NCBI RefSeq assembly: GCF_048128805.1
Contig: NC_136019.1
Span: 16,185,881-16,249,880, forward strand
DNA: 64,000 nt
Direction: 5' to 3'
Source: Centroberyx gerrardi
Taxonomy: Eukaryota; Chordata; Actinopteri; Beryciformes; Berycidae
Numbering within the stretch: the first letter of the stretch is position 1; each line of letters begins with the position of its first letter. Shown here in pieces: positions 11,901-24,013 of the stretch. Below the pieces are notes generated by a model. That model was given only the letters and a program-made list of their open reading frames with translations. It was not told the DNA's origin and did not search any database. A program made the translations under genes and the position numbers.

Positions 11901-14900
11901 CTCCTTGTCCAGCGTGGCCATCTCTATGGCGTCCGCCGTGTCCGACATCTCCTCCATGTAGCGGTCCTTGGCCTCCTGCGCCTCGCGAGCTTCCTGGGAG
12001 GAGGAGGTGCAAAATAACTGTAGATGCACATAGACTGAGGCGCTACAGTGTAATTCATATTTTCTCCATACATTTCTACTTAGTTCTTGATGTAGGAAAT
12101 CAAGTTGCATGATATGTAACACCCCCCATTTGGAATATTCACATTTATATTGTATTTTAATTTGCTGTATCCTGTTATTATTTTGTGACTAGAACGACCC
12201 AATGTCCACATGGTGATTGTGTATGTTTCATCTCATCTTAACGCCCTGGCACATTTATGCACAACAATATACTGTATATATTAGATTCATAGATTCTTGC
12301 CCAATGTAGCTTCTGGATTTCTGGACTTTTCCATCTATCACTCAGCTTCCCATTTACCTTCTTGCACTTTTTTTTTTTAACTTTCTCTCTCCGTCCTTCC
12401 TAGCTACACAACCAACCATCTATCTTCTTTAGAGTCTAATGTACCTTCTTGGCCTCTTTGAGTTGTTTCTGCAGCTCGGTCTGCTGCTCCTGCATTTTGG
12501 TCTTCCACTCCTGGAGCTGCTCCAGCTGGATCTTGTGTTTCTCCAGCTCCTTCAGCTTGGCCTTGTCCTCCGTCCGCTTCATCTTCAAGGTCTCCAGCTT
12601 CTCCTCCAGGTCCTTCACCTGGCCTCGCAGCGACTCCTCCTCCTGAGAAGGACGGATGGATGGAGGGATGGCAGGAAAGAGGGAGAGCAGGAGGGGAGAA
12701 GGAGTCAGTCAAGAGTTAACATCATGAAATAAATATTTTGGCTTTTACAGATTTTGTTCCCCAAGCATGGCTGCATATTTTCAAGATTTTCTTTTCAGAT
12801 AGTAGGGAAAGAAAACATAGCAAAAAATAGCAAAAAAAAATCAATCTGATCCCACCACCAAAAACCCATAATAAGGTGATTACTGTGAATTTTAATGTCC
12901 ATCATTCATCAATAATTTCCTCAATTATGTGGCTTAAACCTCTTAGTTAACCACGGATGGAAAGAGAGGGCCTCAACAGCACCCTCTGTCAAAAAAACAC
13001 AGGGAAGTGCAATGCAGTAGTGAAGGAAGAAGAAACCATTTCCTGCTCACACACACTGGTGGAAGCCAACATTGCCCATGTCCATTGCCTCAAAACGTAA
13101 AACCATGCATCATGACCATGAAATTCAGTAACATGAAGCACTGTGGGGACATTACAAAACCATAATGAAGTACTGAGGAGTAGTGCTGGGGTCATATGGG
13201 GCCTCCGTGATTTAAGAGTTTGTTAGTCAACTCATCATGCCAGATATCATCAGCATGCGTGCAGCCATTAGATGATAACTCTACCTGCTTGGACATGGCA
13301 GGTTCCACCTGGTCACACAATGACAACACGGATGGAATGGGACAGATTCATTAAGAAAATGCACGTGATGACAAATTAAAACAAAATGATCAAGTGTGAC
13401 ATACAGTCAAAAGTGGAAGTACTGCAAAAGTTAACTATAGTCTTTAAAAGGGCACAAGTCAGTCTTTTGTGCTGTTAACTGCTCTACAGTGTAATATGGG
13501 TTTCACATTAAGAGATAAATGAGTCAGAAGAACAGGCTGTCACCTTCTGATTACAGGTCTTTAGGCAACAGCAAATCAGACACACACTGTCCCAATACAT
13601 CAGCTTTTGACTGTATCACATTCCTTGATGGAAAAAGTACACTCAACAAAAAGTTATGGATTTGCTGCGCATATCTTGTTTTCAATGACACCAACTAGAC
13701 TTTAAAATGCACTGTGCACAAAAAACACTACAATAAAGACTCACCTTGCTCGGGGTGGCGGGGGCCGGGGTTGCCATTGCCGCAGGCGTCCCGCTGGGCT
13801 GAGGCACGACGGGGGCCCCCAGTGCACCCTGGGAGGATAGGCCCGCCTCGCTGACATCACCGGACAGAGAGGAGGAGAGGCTGACCCGAGATGTCTGCTG
13901 ACAGAGGCAGGAATGTGTGGGATGGAAAAGAGGAGGGAGGAGAGGAAAGAAAAAGAGAGAGAGCAGAGAAGTGATGGTTAGAGAGAAATAAACAAGTGAA
14001 CATCTTACAGCTTACAAAGAAAATCAGACAGGCGTCCACATTGTGGAGTACTACCCAACATCGTGAATGCCAACATACAACCAGCACCAGAACAAGAACT
14101 CTGATGAACCCAGAAAAAGAGTGAAGATCCCATTCTAGGCTGTGCCGCTAGATTAATCTCGTGAACTTGCGCTAGTTTATGTGGTAAAAATACAATAATC
14201 CTCATAACTTCATGCGCCTTCCAGGACCAAACATCACCCCAGTGACCGGTTTTCAGTGACCAAACATTTCACCACTCCCAGTGACGACAGGACAGGTGAA
14301 GTACTGCGAGTTGACGGAGCGTACCATGAGCAGCGAGGGGGAGCGGCTGGAGGAACGTACCAAGAGGGAGGGGAGGGAGGTGGCAGAGACCAGACGACCT
14401 GGCGTGCCCCACTGTTATCGTCATAAGGAGATATTCATAAAACTTAACAGCAGGGTTAGCTTGACATTACAGAATGAATAAGTGTTTTCATATACATAAA
14501 TGTGAATTCCCAGGTCAGTTTTACCCACCATCCTCTTCTGATCATTTGCATGTTCCATATGAATTCATAAAAAGCACATTACAGTGCAAAAACTACCACC
14601 TGCTCTAGTCACTTAACATGTTGATTTTCAAGGAGAATATCGCTGAGAATGTGTCTCCATCACAGTAATCACATCCCTGGTATATTTATGAATATGTTAA
14701 AAGTACCAAGCCGCAGAGCTTGTGCACATCAATGCTATAACCGGTGAGTTTTATGAATAAAGGTTGTGTACTGCTAATTATATATAATAATATAAATACT
14801 GCTAATGCATCCTAATCACTTGCATTCTGTAAAAAAAAAAGGTTTTAACATTTATGGCGACTTTTTCTTGAAAGAAATAGTGAGTTTTAAAATGAGTGTG

Positions 14901-17900
14901 TGCTTGCATTATTTAAAGCTCTGAAACATGATTGCATGGTTCATATGAATATATCAACTTAAAAGCAACCCAATTAATATGAAAACAATATGTTAAACGT
15001 ATATTGAGAAGCCATGGAGTAGCCAAGTTCATCTCCATAACCTGCCTGCCATGTGTTTGATTGTCCAAAGCACCACAACCTCCATACAAAAGGACTAATG
15101 GCTATAAGCACAAACGCTGAAGTGCTTCTAGCAGTGTCAGTATAACTGTAATAGCTGAGGCTGTATAGACCATTATTACAGTCTCTATGATAATTTCATG
15201 AATCTCTTTAAAATCACATAATCCTTAAGTCTCATTTGATATCACATACTGTCATTCTATGACTTTGTAATTTTGTGTGTTTCAACTTTTACCAACTTTG
15301 GTAATTTACTACTTGATACACTCCGCACTCCTCAGACTGACTGTAGCGACACTAGGTTCTTGTCACAGTCTAACTAATATACTGTAGTTATCCAATAATC
15401 TATCTTCCCTTGCCCTTTTGAAGGGCGATCAGGTGAGTTGACAGGTGAGCATTTCAAGTATGTGGTTCTTACCGTAATGGACAAAAAATGCACAACCTTT
15501 GAAAAGATTTCAAATATTTGAAGAGGTACCCTTGATTTAACTTGCCAAGCACTTCAACACACTCAAAAAGTTGAAACATCAGTAACACAAGTTTCAGAGG
15601 GTCTCGCAATGTTTGGGAGGGAGGGTAACACAAAATTTACTGCAAGTATGGAAAGCTAGGGGGAAAAATGTCCCCATTTTCTGTCATACTAATTTGAAAC
15701 CTTTCACAGTTAACTGGTGTTTTGCCCCAGTCTGCTGTGTTGCTGTCTGAGCTCCCTGCAGGTCTGTCTGCTGAAGACAAGCTCACCTTGGCAGAGCGAC
15801 GGGTAGAGGACTGGAGGAGAGGAGGAGGGGATGAGTTGCAGAGAGGACATAGAGGGACAGACACACACACACACACGCACGCACACACACACACATACAT
15901 ATACACACGCACACGTCCAGTGGAGAAGCAAGGGAAGAGGTTAGCAGCACACAAGAAACATCCTCATTGTTAGTCTACAGCCACTGATCACAGCTTTGAA
16001 GCCATTTTTGAATTCATAGTCATTAAACAATCCTTGGTGACTCAAGCCAATAAAATGTGAACTCATGCAATAACAATGATATTACAGAGGAGAAACTGCA
16101 GTGGCTCATAAGGATCCAAGAGGAAGGACTCACAAACACCATCTCAATGCCTTGAAATAGTTGAGTTTTGGCCTCTAAATGTGAGCATGCTGGATGCCTT
16201 CACCAGGAAAACAAAAAAAGTGAACAAACAAAAAATGTCTACAGTACAAAACGATGAGTGGCCAAAGAAAACCAGAAAGGAAAATATGGTGAAAATTATG
16301 TTTATCAGTGAAACACATGAGTGACGTCTTGATGTCCCGTGCAAAAGTAAACATATCAATCTGCCACTTCAATACGAAAGATGAGTTTCAACTCAAGTGC
16401 GATGAACAATGACCAAGGCAAAGGCAAATGTGCTGAATTTGAATATTTCTACCTTCTTAATGTTCACAGGTGTCTGCAAAGGATTTTCAGAAAAACAAAG
16501 ATGAGAAGTCAGATTAACAGGTGAGAAGCTAAAGAGAAAAAGAGTACCAGTCTGCCACCTACTGTACAAAAGAGGAAAAAAATTGAGGAGTGGAGGTGTA
16601 AGGAGAAATCTGAAACAAAGTACCTCTGCTCAGAAACACAGAGCGAAGGAGAAACCAAAGAATTAATGGAAACAAGTCCAGGGTCACATCACTACTATCT
16701 GAAATGGATTTAGGTACTTTTCTTGGATTGATTGGTCTTGTCTAGCACAATTAAACCGACTCAACTGCCCTAGAAAGGGCAAACGTTTCCCATTTCTCAT
16801 TCCATGCACACAAAAGCAAACTCTCAAACTAAATGAAGGAGTGTCAGTAATTTACTTAACCAGCTCTAATATATGGACATGCAAACAGTGAAGTGCAAGC
16901 CATATTTCACAAATCTACATATCCACAGAGATCCAACCATCTTCAAATGGGGGTTATATATTATCAGAGGACAAAAAAGCAATAGGTAATTTATGCTTGC
17001 TTACCTGTTTGGTTGTTTTTGGAGTCTCAGGAATGTCTGAGGGGAAATGAATTAAGTATTATTATTAAAAATTGCATTGTCTGTTTTGAGTGCATGGCCT
17101 ATTCAATGTTTAAATGGTGTGCTTACTGCACAGAGTAAGGTTACTATTCATACCTCAGTCTTTTCATTCATTCATTCATTCATTATGCATATATGATTCA
17201 AAAGCAGGAGTTCCAGACAATCAGGACAAAATCCAATCTGTTTTATTCAATCCACCCCACAGCAGTGCTCCTTGCCCACCTTTCTGCTTGGGTATCTTGG
17301 CTGTGCCGGAGTCAGGAGTGTCTGGTGAGGTGGCGCTGGAGCCTTCTCCCACCACCTGGATCTGTACAGACAGAGAGAGATGGGGGTGTGGTCAGGACAA
17401 CACAAGAGGCAGACAAGAGGAGAAAACATGGAAGCAGCAACAAGGAAATCTTCATTAGTAATGACAGTAAATACTGTAAAAAGAAAAGACATTTCCCTGA
17501 AGAAAAAATAAGGGTCTCGAAAACATGATTCTATTTGTTTCTACCAGTTTAACTGACTGTGCTGTCAGTGCAACATTTGGACAGGGGACAAAAAAACAAG
17601 ATTGTCTGACATCCTACAACAGTATTAACTTTTTTCATAAGAATGACAGTATGCGTGTTTGATTATTGGTGACTGGACAAACATAAGGGAGGTGACCATT
17701 CCATCCATTGCCGGTGGAAATTCCCTTGCCAATTTTTTTGCAGATTTAAATTGCCTTGATATTGGGTAATTTAAAATGTAGGCTAGTGCAAGACACTAAG
17801 GGTTTCCTGTGGTGTAGGACAAGTATAGATAGCTGCCTTGACAAAAGAACACCCAGCCACGACTATAAAGCCCTAAAAATTCCAAAACTCCTGCTTTGAT

Positions 17901-18724
17901 CACAGGGTGTAACTGCAGCATCTGCTGGACAAAAGCAACATTGCGAACAATGGGGATCATAATATTTCGGGAGCAAGCACCAAATCATGCGACTAAAGTT
18001 TACCAACTGTTAGAACTTAAACTAACATTAAAGACATATTATCAGCACACCGGGGTGTAAAATGCTGGTAGTTTAGCTCTGTTAGCAAGTAAGTCAGGTC
18101 AAATTATTTCCCTCATGCCACTGCAAACCATGACTTTGCACTGTCTTCTTCTCTGTATTTACTGGTATATACTTTGGTAACCTACCTAAGCTGATAATTA
18201 TGTGACTTTTCAAACACAATGCAAACTAATTTAATTGAGGTACTTTTCAATTGAAATCATGACACCTATCATCGTGAAACACTGGGGATCAGCGATATAT
18301 ATGATGACAATCGGTTGCTAGGGGGATGTATACTATGGCCCAACCCTAGTGTGTATCCATATAAACAGTTCTCATTATACCACAACGCATTTATTTCACT
18401 TGCCTGGGACTGTCTGACAAATATCCCGTGGTTTTCCTCGCAAGTGAAGTAGCGTTTGCCCTGCACGGTGCCGTCGTTCTTGCCCTTGGCCTCGTCCAGG
18501 ATGACGCCCACCCATTTCCCCGTGGCAAAGAGGGTGGCACCCACGTAGGCAACGGTGCCGCGCTGACCCTTCCCTATCACCTCCACTACAGAGCCAACCT
18601 TGGAGAGGAGAGGAGGGGAGATTGTCAGCCATTAAGCCATCCAACACATCAAAACTTGTACCTGTATTGAAAAGTGCCCTACCTTGGCAGGCTTACTGCT
18701 CTCCACCGCTCCTCCACTGCTCAT
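2850..18724 (-). CDS. dctn1: Dynactin subunit 1 (p150Glued), 30 coding exons, 1247 aa
   Basis: Large dynactin subunit, which links cytoplasmic dynein to cargo and to microtubule plus ends. Reading right to left, coding exons are 18724-18683, 18598-18404, 17361-17280, 17036-17005, 16473-16453, 15810-15787, 13897-13745, 13308-13285, 12642-12445, 11993-11789, 11624-11546, 11156-10997, 10695-10591, 10290-10099, 9613-9497, 9272-9120, 8897-8737, 8085-7917, 7469-7401, 7036-6824, 6564-6403, 5836-5705, 5490-5365, 5136-4994, 4747-4581, 4302-4181, 4076-3881, 3763-3690, 3280-3191 and 2987-2850. They total 3744 nt with phases that agree throughout. Residues 15-79 form the CAP-Gly domain with GKNDG at 53-57. 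A Ser/Thr/Pro/Lys-rich linker follows, then long coiled coils ([32 protein letters not shown]), the conserved [17 protein letters not shown] block and a second coiled coil ([22 protein letters not shown] region). Length is close to mammalian p150 (about 1278 aa). The start MSSGG gives a short N-terminus like known shorter isoforms; upstream exons could add more. Which teleost paralogue (a or b) cannot be told here. Confidence 0.95.
6782..6814. repeat. (TG)n microsatellite next to a dctn1 5' splice site
   Basis: A run of about 16 TG units. On the minus (transcript) strand it is a CA repeat beginning 10 bases into the intron that follows the exon ending at 6824. Confidence 0.95.
8920..8951. repeat. 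(CA)n microsatellite, dctn1 intron
   Basis: About 16 CA units on the plus strand, hence UG in the dctn1 transcript. It ends about 22 nt upstream of the acceptor of the exon whose edge is at 8897. Confidence 0.95.
9706..10033. mobile_element. hAT-like non-autonomous element in a dctn1 intron
   Basis: The left end reads CAGGGTGTCTGCAAGTTCC. The right end, on the other strand, reads CTCTGTGTGCAGGTCCTG, an imperfect inverted repeat. The inside is full of TTTTTAAGACCTTT-type sequence in both orientations, as in the common fish hAT-type miniature elements with CAGGGTGTCTGCAGG ends. No open frame and no clear target duplication were found. Confidence 0.55.
10703..10722. repeat. (CA)n microsatellite forming a dctn1 polypyrimidine tract
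   Basis: On the minus strand this is a GU repeat running straight into TTTACCAG, the acceptor of the exon at 10695-10591. It therefore stands where the polypyrimidine tract should be. Confidence 0.9.
13285..17361 (-). other. dctn1: Short-exon cluster encoding the basic Ser/Thr/Pro linker of dctn1
   Basis: Between the CAP-Gly exon and the first coiled coil lie exons of 82 nt (17361-17280), 32 nt (17036-17005), 21 nt (16473-16453, TPVNIKK), 24 nt (15810-15787, SSTRRSAK), 153 nt (13897-13745, Ser/Ala/Pro/Thr-rich) and 24 nt (13308-13285, VEPAMSKQ). The 21, 24, 153 and 24 nt exons are each a multiple of three and flanked in phase 0, so any can be skipped without a frameshift. The 82 and 32 nt exons are in frame only as a pair. 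In mammals the equivalent exons 5-7 are alternatively spliced and their basic residues tune microtubule affinity. The same use here is inference. Confidence 0.75.
15861..15905. repeat. (CA)n-type imperfect microsatellite
   Basis: CA repeat with GCAC interruptions about 50 nt from the acceptor side of the 24 nt dctn1 exon at 15810-15787. It is UG-rich in the transcript. Confidence 0.85.
18404..18598 (-). other. dctn1: dctn1 CAP-Gly exon with a GC 5' splice site
   Basis: This exon encodes residues 15-79, the microtubule- and EB1/CLIP-binding CAP-Gly domain, with [12 protein letters not shown], the aromatic and basic groove residues and [13 protein letters not shown]. It ends HGIFVRQSQ and the next exon begins IQVVGEG, the same junction as in mammals. 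The bases after the exon on the minus strand read CAG|GCAAGT, so the intron starts with GC instead of GT. The surrounding consensus is otherwise strong, as is usual for GC-AG introns. Confidence 0.85.
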
Positions 18725-20845
18725 TTTGCTGATCACTGGGCTGGTCAGCTGGAGGGGTGGGGGGTGGAGAGGATACAGATGGAGAGAGAGAGGGATGAAA
18801 AGGGGTAGGAGAAGGGTGATGAGGGTGTGGGAAAGGAGGGAGAGAGAAAGGTGGGAGGGGGAGAGGAGAGAAAGGTTAAGGGCCAGGGGGAGAGAGAAAG
18901 AGAAAGAGGGAAATGGAGATGGAGGAGGAGGCGAGAGAGAGAGAAATAGGTCATCGCATGCCAAAGAAAATGCATTTTTGACAGCAAACACTCTTCATTC
19001 TTGGTATCTGCTTGATATGTTGATCTTGGTCACTAGACTTAGCCTAACTAATCACTTAACATGTTGATTTTTTTTTAACAAGTAAGTGTGATGACAAAAT
19101 ATTTTCAGAAATGACCACCAGGCCCAAAACAAACAGCTATTTGTTGTGTTTTACATGACAACCTGTGACACCTGTGATTTTTTAACAGAGTGTACAGAGT
19201 GACATCAGTGTGCAATGCATGCCCCCCACTCCATCTATTGTCATGAAACAAGAAAGGAGTCAATGATAATAAATGATAGGAGAGCCCTCAGGCCACACAT
19301 AAACACACTCACACAGCCAGTCATATGGCCCGGGCCACAACAGACATCCTAATAAACAAGCCATCATACTGTCTCGCTCATACAAAGAGGCTCATTCAGG
19401 ATGAACTGGGTCTGTGGCAGAGCATAAGACTTTTATAGGGCTGTGAGGACATGTGAACTTCACGCTGCCTAATGGGTTTAATCCACAGGGCAGAAAGCTG
19501 GAGAGACAAGCCTGATCATTGCTCTATGGTGGAAGCAGCGACACTGGATTTTCTTATTTTCAGTGATAGTTTTGCAGAATCTTCTCAAGTCAATACCATC
19601 TAGGATTCATGGCAACAACAGTATGCCTATATTTTAAACAAAAAGGACATCTTCATCTTTTCTTCAAGGTAATCTAGAGTTAGCCTACTTACAGTTTTAC
19701 CATTCAAAACTCTTGATCTGATGAAGTAAACGGAACAATGCTACACGGCGACTCTTACATCCACTACATGGTAAGTACCACCAATCTGGTCTTGTTTCAT
19801 TTTTACCATTATTATTAAACCACTTCTAATGAACAAATGCATCAAAGATTAGCAGTGACTTAAGTCAAATAAAATAATATTATTTAACATTTAATGTCCA
19901 TGCTACTCACCCGGGGGGTATAAGAATGTCGCCTGTTCATAGCCATAATGACTAAGTTAGTTAAGTTGGTTACACCTCCAGTATAAAGATACAACTCTAG
20001 AGCTACTATTTCTCTACTTCCACATCCCTCCTTCCGAGAGAGGGAGAGAGGAGAGAGGGAGAGAGGAGAGGACAAAACGTGAACGCGATCTCAGGGAGGG
20101 ATCCCAGTGATGCATCACGAAACGTCATGGCCGTTTTGAATGGGGAAAGGGAGGGCAATGTAATGTCTAGCTGTGTTATGGCTTTCACACGTCCACGTAG
20201 GCTCTATGGATGTGGTTACCAGAGGAGCCAAATGGCATTTTACGTCAATACTTAAGTAAAAAAAGAATAGTTAGCTAATTAAATGTAGTGACAAGATCAT
20301 GACTTCTTCCCTACATTTAATTTTAACTGTGGCTTGCTAGTAGGTAGGCTACATGGCACCTGTCATTGAGCTAAAACGTCAATCCACAAAAACACTCAAT
20401 AATATAAATATTTCAGTGAGAAGTATCTAGTAGTGTAATAGCTAAATAATCTATTCCACTCATTGTTAAATCATATACTCCTATTTTTAGAAGTTATCTA
20501 ACGTAAACCTTAAGTAACATGGCCTCAGACAATCAAAACAATACCAGCTGACTAACATTGGCTAATGTCGCAACTTGATAGCTAGCTAGCTAATAACTAC
20601 ATTAACGTTAACTCTGTTTCAGTTACAGTTGCATTCTTTCAACAAACCACATTCAAGTTAGTGATATGACCATAGCAACTAGAAAATAATTCAGATTTTA
20701 TTGAACGTTATATCAGGACAACACAGCGTTAGCTAACTGTAGCTAACTAGGCTTACGACGTTAGCAAGCAAGCTAAAGTCAATAAAGCTATGGTGAGATA
20801 ACTTGACAGGTAGCTAACGTTAAATAGCGGACTTTTGTCACTTAC

Positions 20846-21040
20846 CTGGCATGCACGAAGATACGTTTCTTAAAATGTGGCTGCTATTGGTGTCAAAGTG
20901 CACTAACAATATCCTGGATGATAAATCGTTTAGCTTCCTAACTGACTGGTGCAGTTTAGGGTCAGCAGAGAGGAAGAAAAGATGTGCGAGAAATCCTACG
21001 GTCACTTCCGTTTCTGCTACAGCCACTTCCGGTGAGGCAT
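20846..21040 (-). promoter_or_regulatory. dctn1: dctn1 non-coding first exon and promoter
   Basis: A donor CCAG|GTAAGTG at the 20846 edge marks the 3' end of a non-coding exon that would splice to the exon carrying the start codon (acceptor near 18749). Upstream on the minus strand are two ETS-family-like sites, seen on plus as CACTTCCG (21003-21010) and CACTTCCGG (21024-21032). No TATA box is seen. Transcription probably starts around 20980-21000. ETS-driven TATA-less promoters suit a housekeeping gene such as dynactin. Confidence 0.55.
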
Positions 21041-21943
21041 AAACTTGGACCGACATGAAATACACATTGATAAATAATTTCTCATAAACATCCACTTGCA
21101 CAGAACAGTCAAACAGAAGTTACAGAACAATTAACTGAACCAGAACATTTGTTTTTTACTCAGTAAGCTAAGAAAATATATAATGTACAATAATGTCCAT
21201 TGCAATTCAGCATTGTAAAAAGTAAACTTTCTTTAGCAGCCCACATAGGCCTATAATTACAACCCTGCTGTAACAGTCCTGGAAATACTCCGATAATACG
21301 TTGCACGCATATTGGAGACTGGCTCCGACTCTATAAACAAAATAAACTAGGATAGCTGCATGTTTGAAAATAATTTTGAACACTGTCATTTAAACTACAT
21401 CATACTGATCATTTTTAATGAGACAAATAAAATGTCAACTATTGCCTATAAAAAAAAAATAGGCTGATTGGCTTGCAATCTGTAATCTCCAATCTGGAAA
21501 CTCAAGCTGGTTTGATGCAGATAAGAAGATCCAAAGGGATTGTGCTGTGAAATGGTTAAATAACCAAACACAAAACCTATAGTGTACTATTCATGATGAC
21601 ATCTACTTTCAGAAAATATTCATATTAAACATACATTTTGCTTTTAAGATCGTGTAATTTGCCTTCATCCAAGGTTCATTAAAGGGACCTCTACTTGACT
21701 TCTAATGAAATGGGAATTATACAAATGTAAGATTAATTTCTATTGCATTCATCCATGCTGCACATTCACTTCTTTCTTACACTATGTCCTCATCATACAT
21801 CAGTGTGTCCAACCAGTGATGGAACATATTCATTATGTATACAATGAGTACAACTGTAGAGCGAGCTTACATTCCTAGATCACAAACATTACAAGCCACA
21901 TGCAGTACAACGGTCAGGGCCATAGCACCCACTCTCCGTATTG

Positions 21944-21978
<35 letters not shown>

Positions 21979-22054
21979 TTTCATGGAAGTTCCTCCTTGT
22001 TCTCATTCAGAGTCTAAGGTTGGGTGGGGTCGTTTTTATTTATTCTTCCATCAT

Positions 22055-22115
22055 GTGAGCTTTGTGAGGCCCTTTGAGACTGTAATTGGGCTATACAAAT
22101 AAATTTGACTAGACA
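22055..22115. mobile_element. Probable 3' tail of a teleost retroposon
   Basis: The stretch GGCCCTTTGAGACTGTAATT followed by GGGCTATACAAATAAATTTG is the kind of sequence often repeated at the 3' ends of fish SINE/LINE copies. The reverse-complement motif (TTTATATAGCCC) begins the repeat at 31772. Family not determined. Confidence 0.4.
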
Positions 22116-22803
22116 ATATTCCTGTGACCATGAAATAGTCATGTAAGAGAGGGAAAAAGAAGTAGGGAAAGGGGAAAAGAAATAAAATAAGAGCCAAGTA
22201 GACAGGCACAAGGGATTTTCAAGAGCTATTGGAGTAGAGTAGAGGGCATATGATTCGGGGGGGGGGGAGTGGGAGGATGTCTTTGGTGCTTTTGTCTTTG
22301 TAGATTTGTACAATTTTTGTCATTAACATGTTAAATAACTCAAAAGTTGTTCATTTTCAGAGCCATTTAAAAAATGTTTGCTTTTGTTTAGATATTTCAA
22401 TAATAATGTACATACATGCTTAGCAGTACAGGGTCTCCCTCTCTTCAAAGATTAATGAACCATCTGGTTGTGCAGTCTGCAGCCAGGAAGGAGGACAGTG
22501 CAGAAATATGTTAGAAATGTGGGCGGGACGGGCCAGAGGTCTGCACAGCTGATGTCATGCTAGACTGCAAGACTGTAACTCATACAGTATAACTGTGCAC
22601 TCATATTGTGCTATAGCTCTCATTTCATGTAGTCTGTTTGTGCATTAAACTCTCTGCAGTTCATTCATTTTCAATACATCTGTGATGACAGTTTGGGGAA
22701 ACACCTCTGATGCTGCTTCTTCTGCAAGCCTCTGTCAACACATCAGATAAAAGCTCTTATGCTACTTTTCACCAGACCATTGTTAATAGTAACACCTGTG
22801 TTA

Positions 22804-22838
22804 ATAATAATAATAATAATAATAATGATAATAATAGA
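22804..22838. repeat. (AAT)n microsatellite
   Basis: About ten AAT units with one ATG interruption. No gene context. Confidence 0.9.
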
Positions 22839-22890
22839 GAACCTTTAACGGATGTTGTGCTGAAAAATAACAGTTACGTTACTTAGTTTT

Positions 22891-23246
22891 AGGGCCGGGC
22901 AATAATTTGATATTGTGGTTTTAGGCTATTGTCTTTCAATAGAATCATATCATGATGAAACAATGATATGGACTTACTGAGACATTTGTCTAAATGAATG
23001 GCAAAATGCAAATGCTAATTAAAATCTCTCATAAAATTAGATCTGAAGCAAATTAGGGAATATTATTTGAAAATTTGAGTTGTATCATACTTTACTTACT
23101 TTATAGACTAATAGCTTGTTATATATTACCCTGCAGTTCAATACAATACGTCATCTTGCCTATATTAGTGATATCACTATATATCGTTATTCAAATAATT
23201 TCTCCTGGTTATTGTGATATTCATTTTGTCCATTTCATCCAGCCCT
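22891..23246. mobile_element. hAT-like miniature element, AGGGC(C/T)GGG ends
   Basis: The left end AGGGCCGGGCAATAATTTGA and the right end CATCCAGCCCT are an imperfect inverted repeat. The interior is full of ATATTG/GATATC-type words, as in the abundant fish elements with AGGGCTGGGCGATAT ends. Flanks TAGTTTT and TAGTTGT are similar and may be a decayed target duplication. Confidence 0.5.
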
Positions 23247-23827
23247 ATAGTTGTGTTAGTTAGCCTATGTGTTGTCTGAAACTCCATCAACTATGTGTTA
23301 GCCTATTTCCTAGTTGCTCATGTAACTGCTTTATAAAATTACATCATACATTGCCCTATCCGAGTGATGATGGCCAATATTGGGTATTTCATCTAAAATG
23401 TTAAAATGTTTTCTGTGCGCCTACTATTTTTTTTTTTTTGAGGCTGTAACCAAGGCTTATAGTCCATCCAAAGTAATCCTATAATAACTTTTAGAAGGAT
23501 ACATATAAGTATTACAGCAACATTATCCTATAATATAGTGATTAGATTGGAGATAAAGTACAATAAGGTTACTATAACTCACTACTGAGCACCACAGTCT
23601 AAGTCCCTGTATGAACATCACAGGAATATTATAGTGATCCCATAGGAGACACAAAATAGGCCTACCATAAGGTACTACAAGATCACTATAAACTCACACA
23701 CCCATTATAAGTTCCTATGGGAGTATGATAGGGCTTTTTGGTCAGGGTTGGACTGGAGATGCCCTCCCATGTGTTGTGGCCCCTGGCTGCGTCTTGACGT
23801 GTAATTAGCCAGAGGCCCGTGCACGGC

Positions 23828-24013
23828 CGACCAATCAGATGGCGGATGAGAGGCTGTGCCTACCGGACCGGCTGGCAGAGACCGGAGACGGAGCCCCGGC
23901 CGCAGCTCGGTGGCGGTGACAGTGCTGACACTACTGACAGCGACTGGAAGCGGCAGGAGAGATCGTGGCAAACAACAGGTCTTGAATTCACCATCCCGTC
24001 TCTGTTTAGCAAG
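23828..24013 (+). promoter_or_regulatory. tdrd7: tdrd7 promoter and probable non-coding first exon
   Basis: A GC-richer island (about 23750-24600) in an AT-rich surround begins with a CCAAT box (GACCAATCAG, about 23828-23837) directly followed by GATGGCGG, a YY1-like word. A possible donor CAAG|GTAGAAG follows at 24013. Since the start codon at 26221 sits immediately after a 3' splice site, at least one upstream non-coding exon must exist. This is the best candidate, but the exact start is not fixed. Confidence 0.45.

Larger units (their letters stand above)
21041..22890. other. Intergenic spacer, dctn1 / tdrd7
   Basis: There is no gene here. It is AT-rich and holds a CA microsatellite (about 21948-21975) and a retroposon-like tail (22055-22115). 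Nothing else was recognised. Confidence 0.6.

Noticed and set aside
14325..14346. Possible 22 nt minus-strand micro-exon (between CCTCCAG and GTACGC) in dctn1
   Set aside because: It has splice-like borders, but 22 nt would break the otherwise perfect frame of the flanking exons and the peptide (RSPSLLM) matches nothing I recall. It could be a rare alternative exon.
18260..18345. Possible end of another hAT-like element (GGCCCAACCCTAG)
   Set aside because: Only one end could be found, so it is not reported as a feature.
23440..23740. Loose repetition of CACTATAA and CCTATAAT words upstream of the tdrd7 promoter
   Set aside because: No consistent unit or period could be defined by eye.
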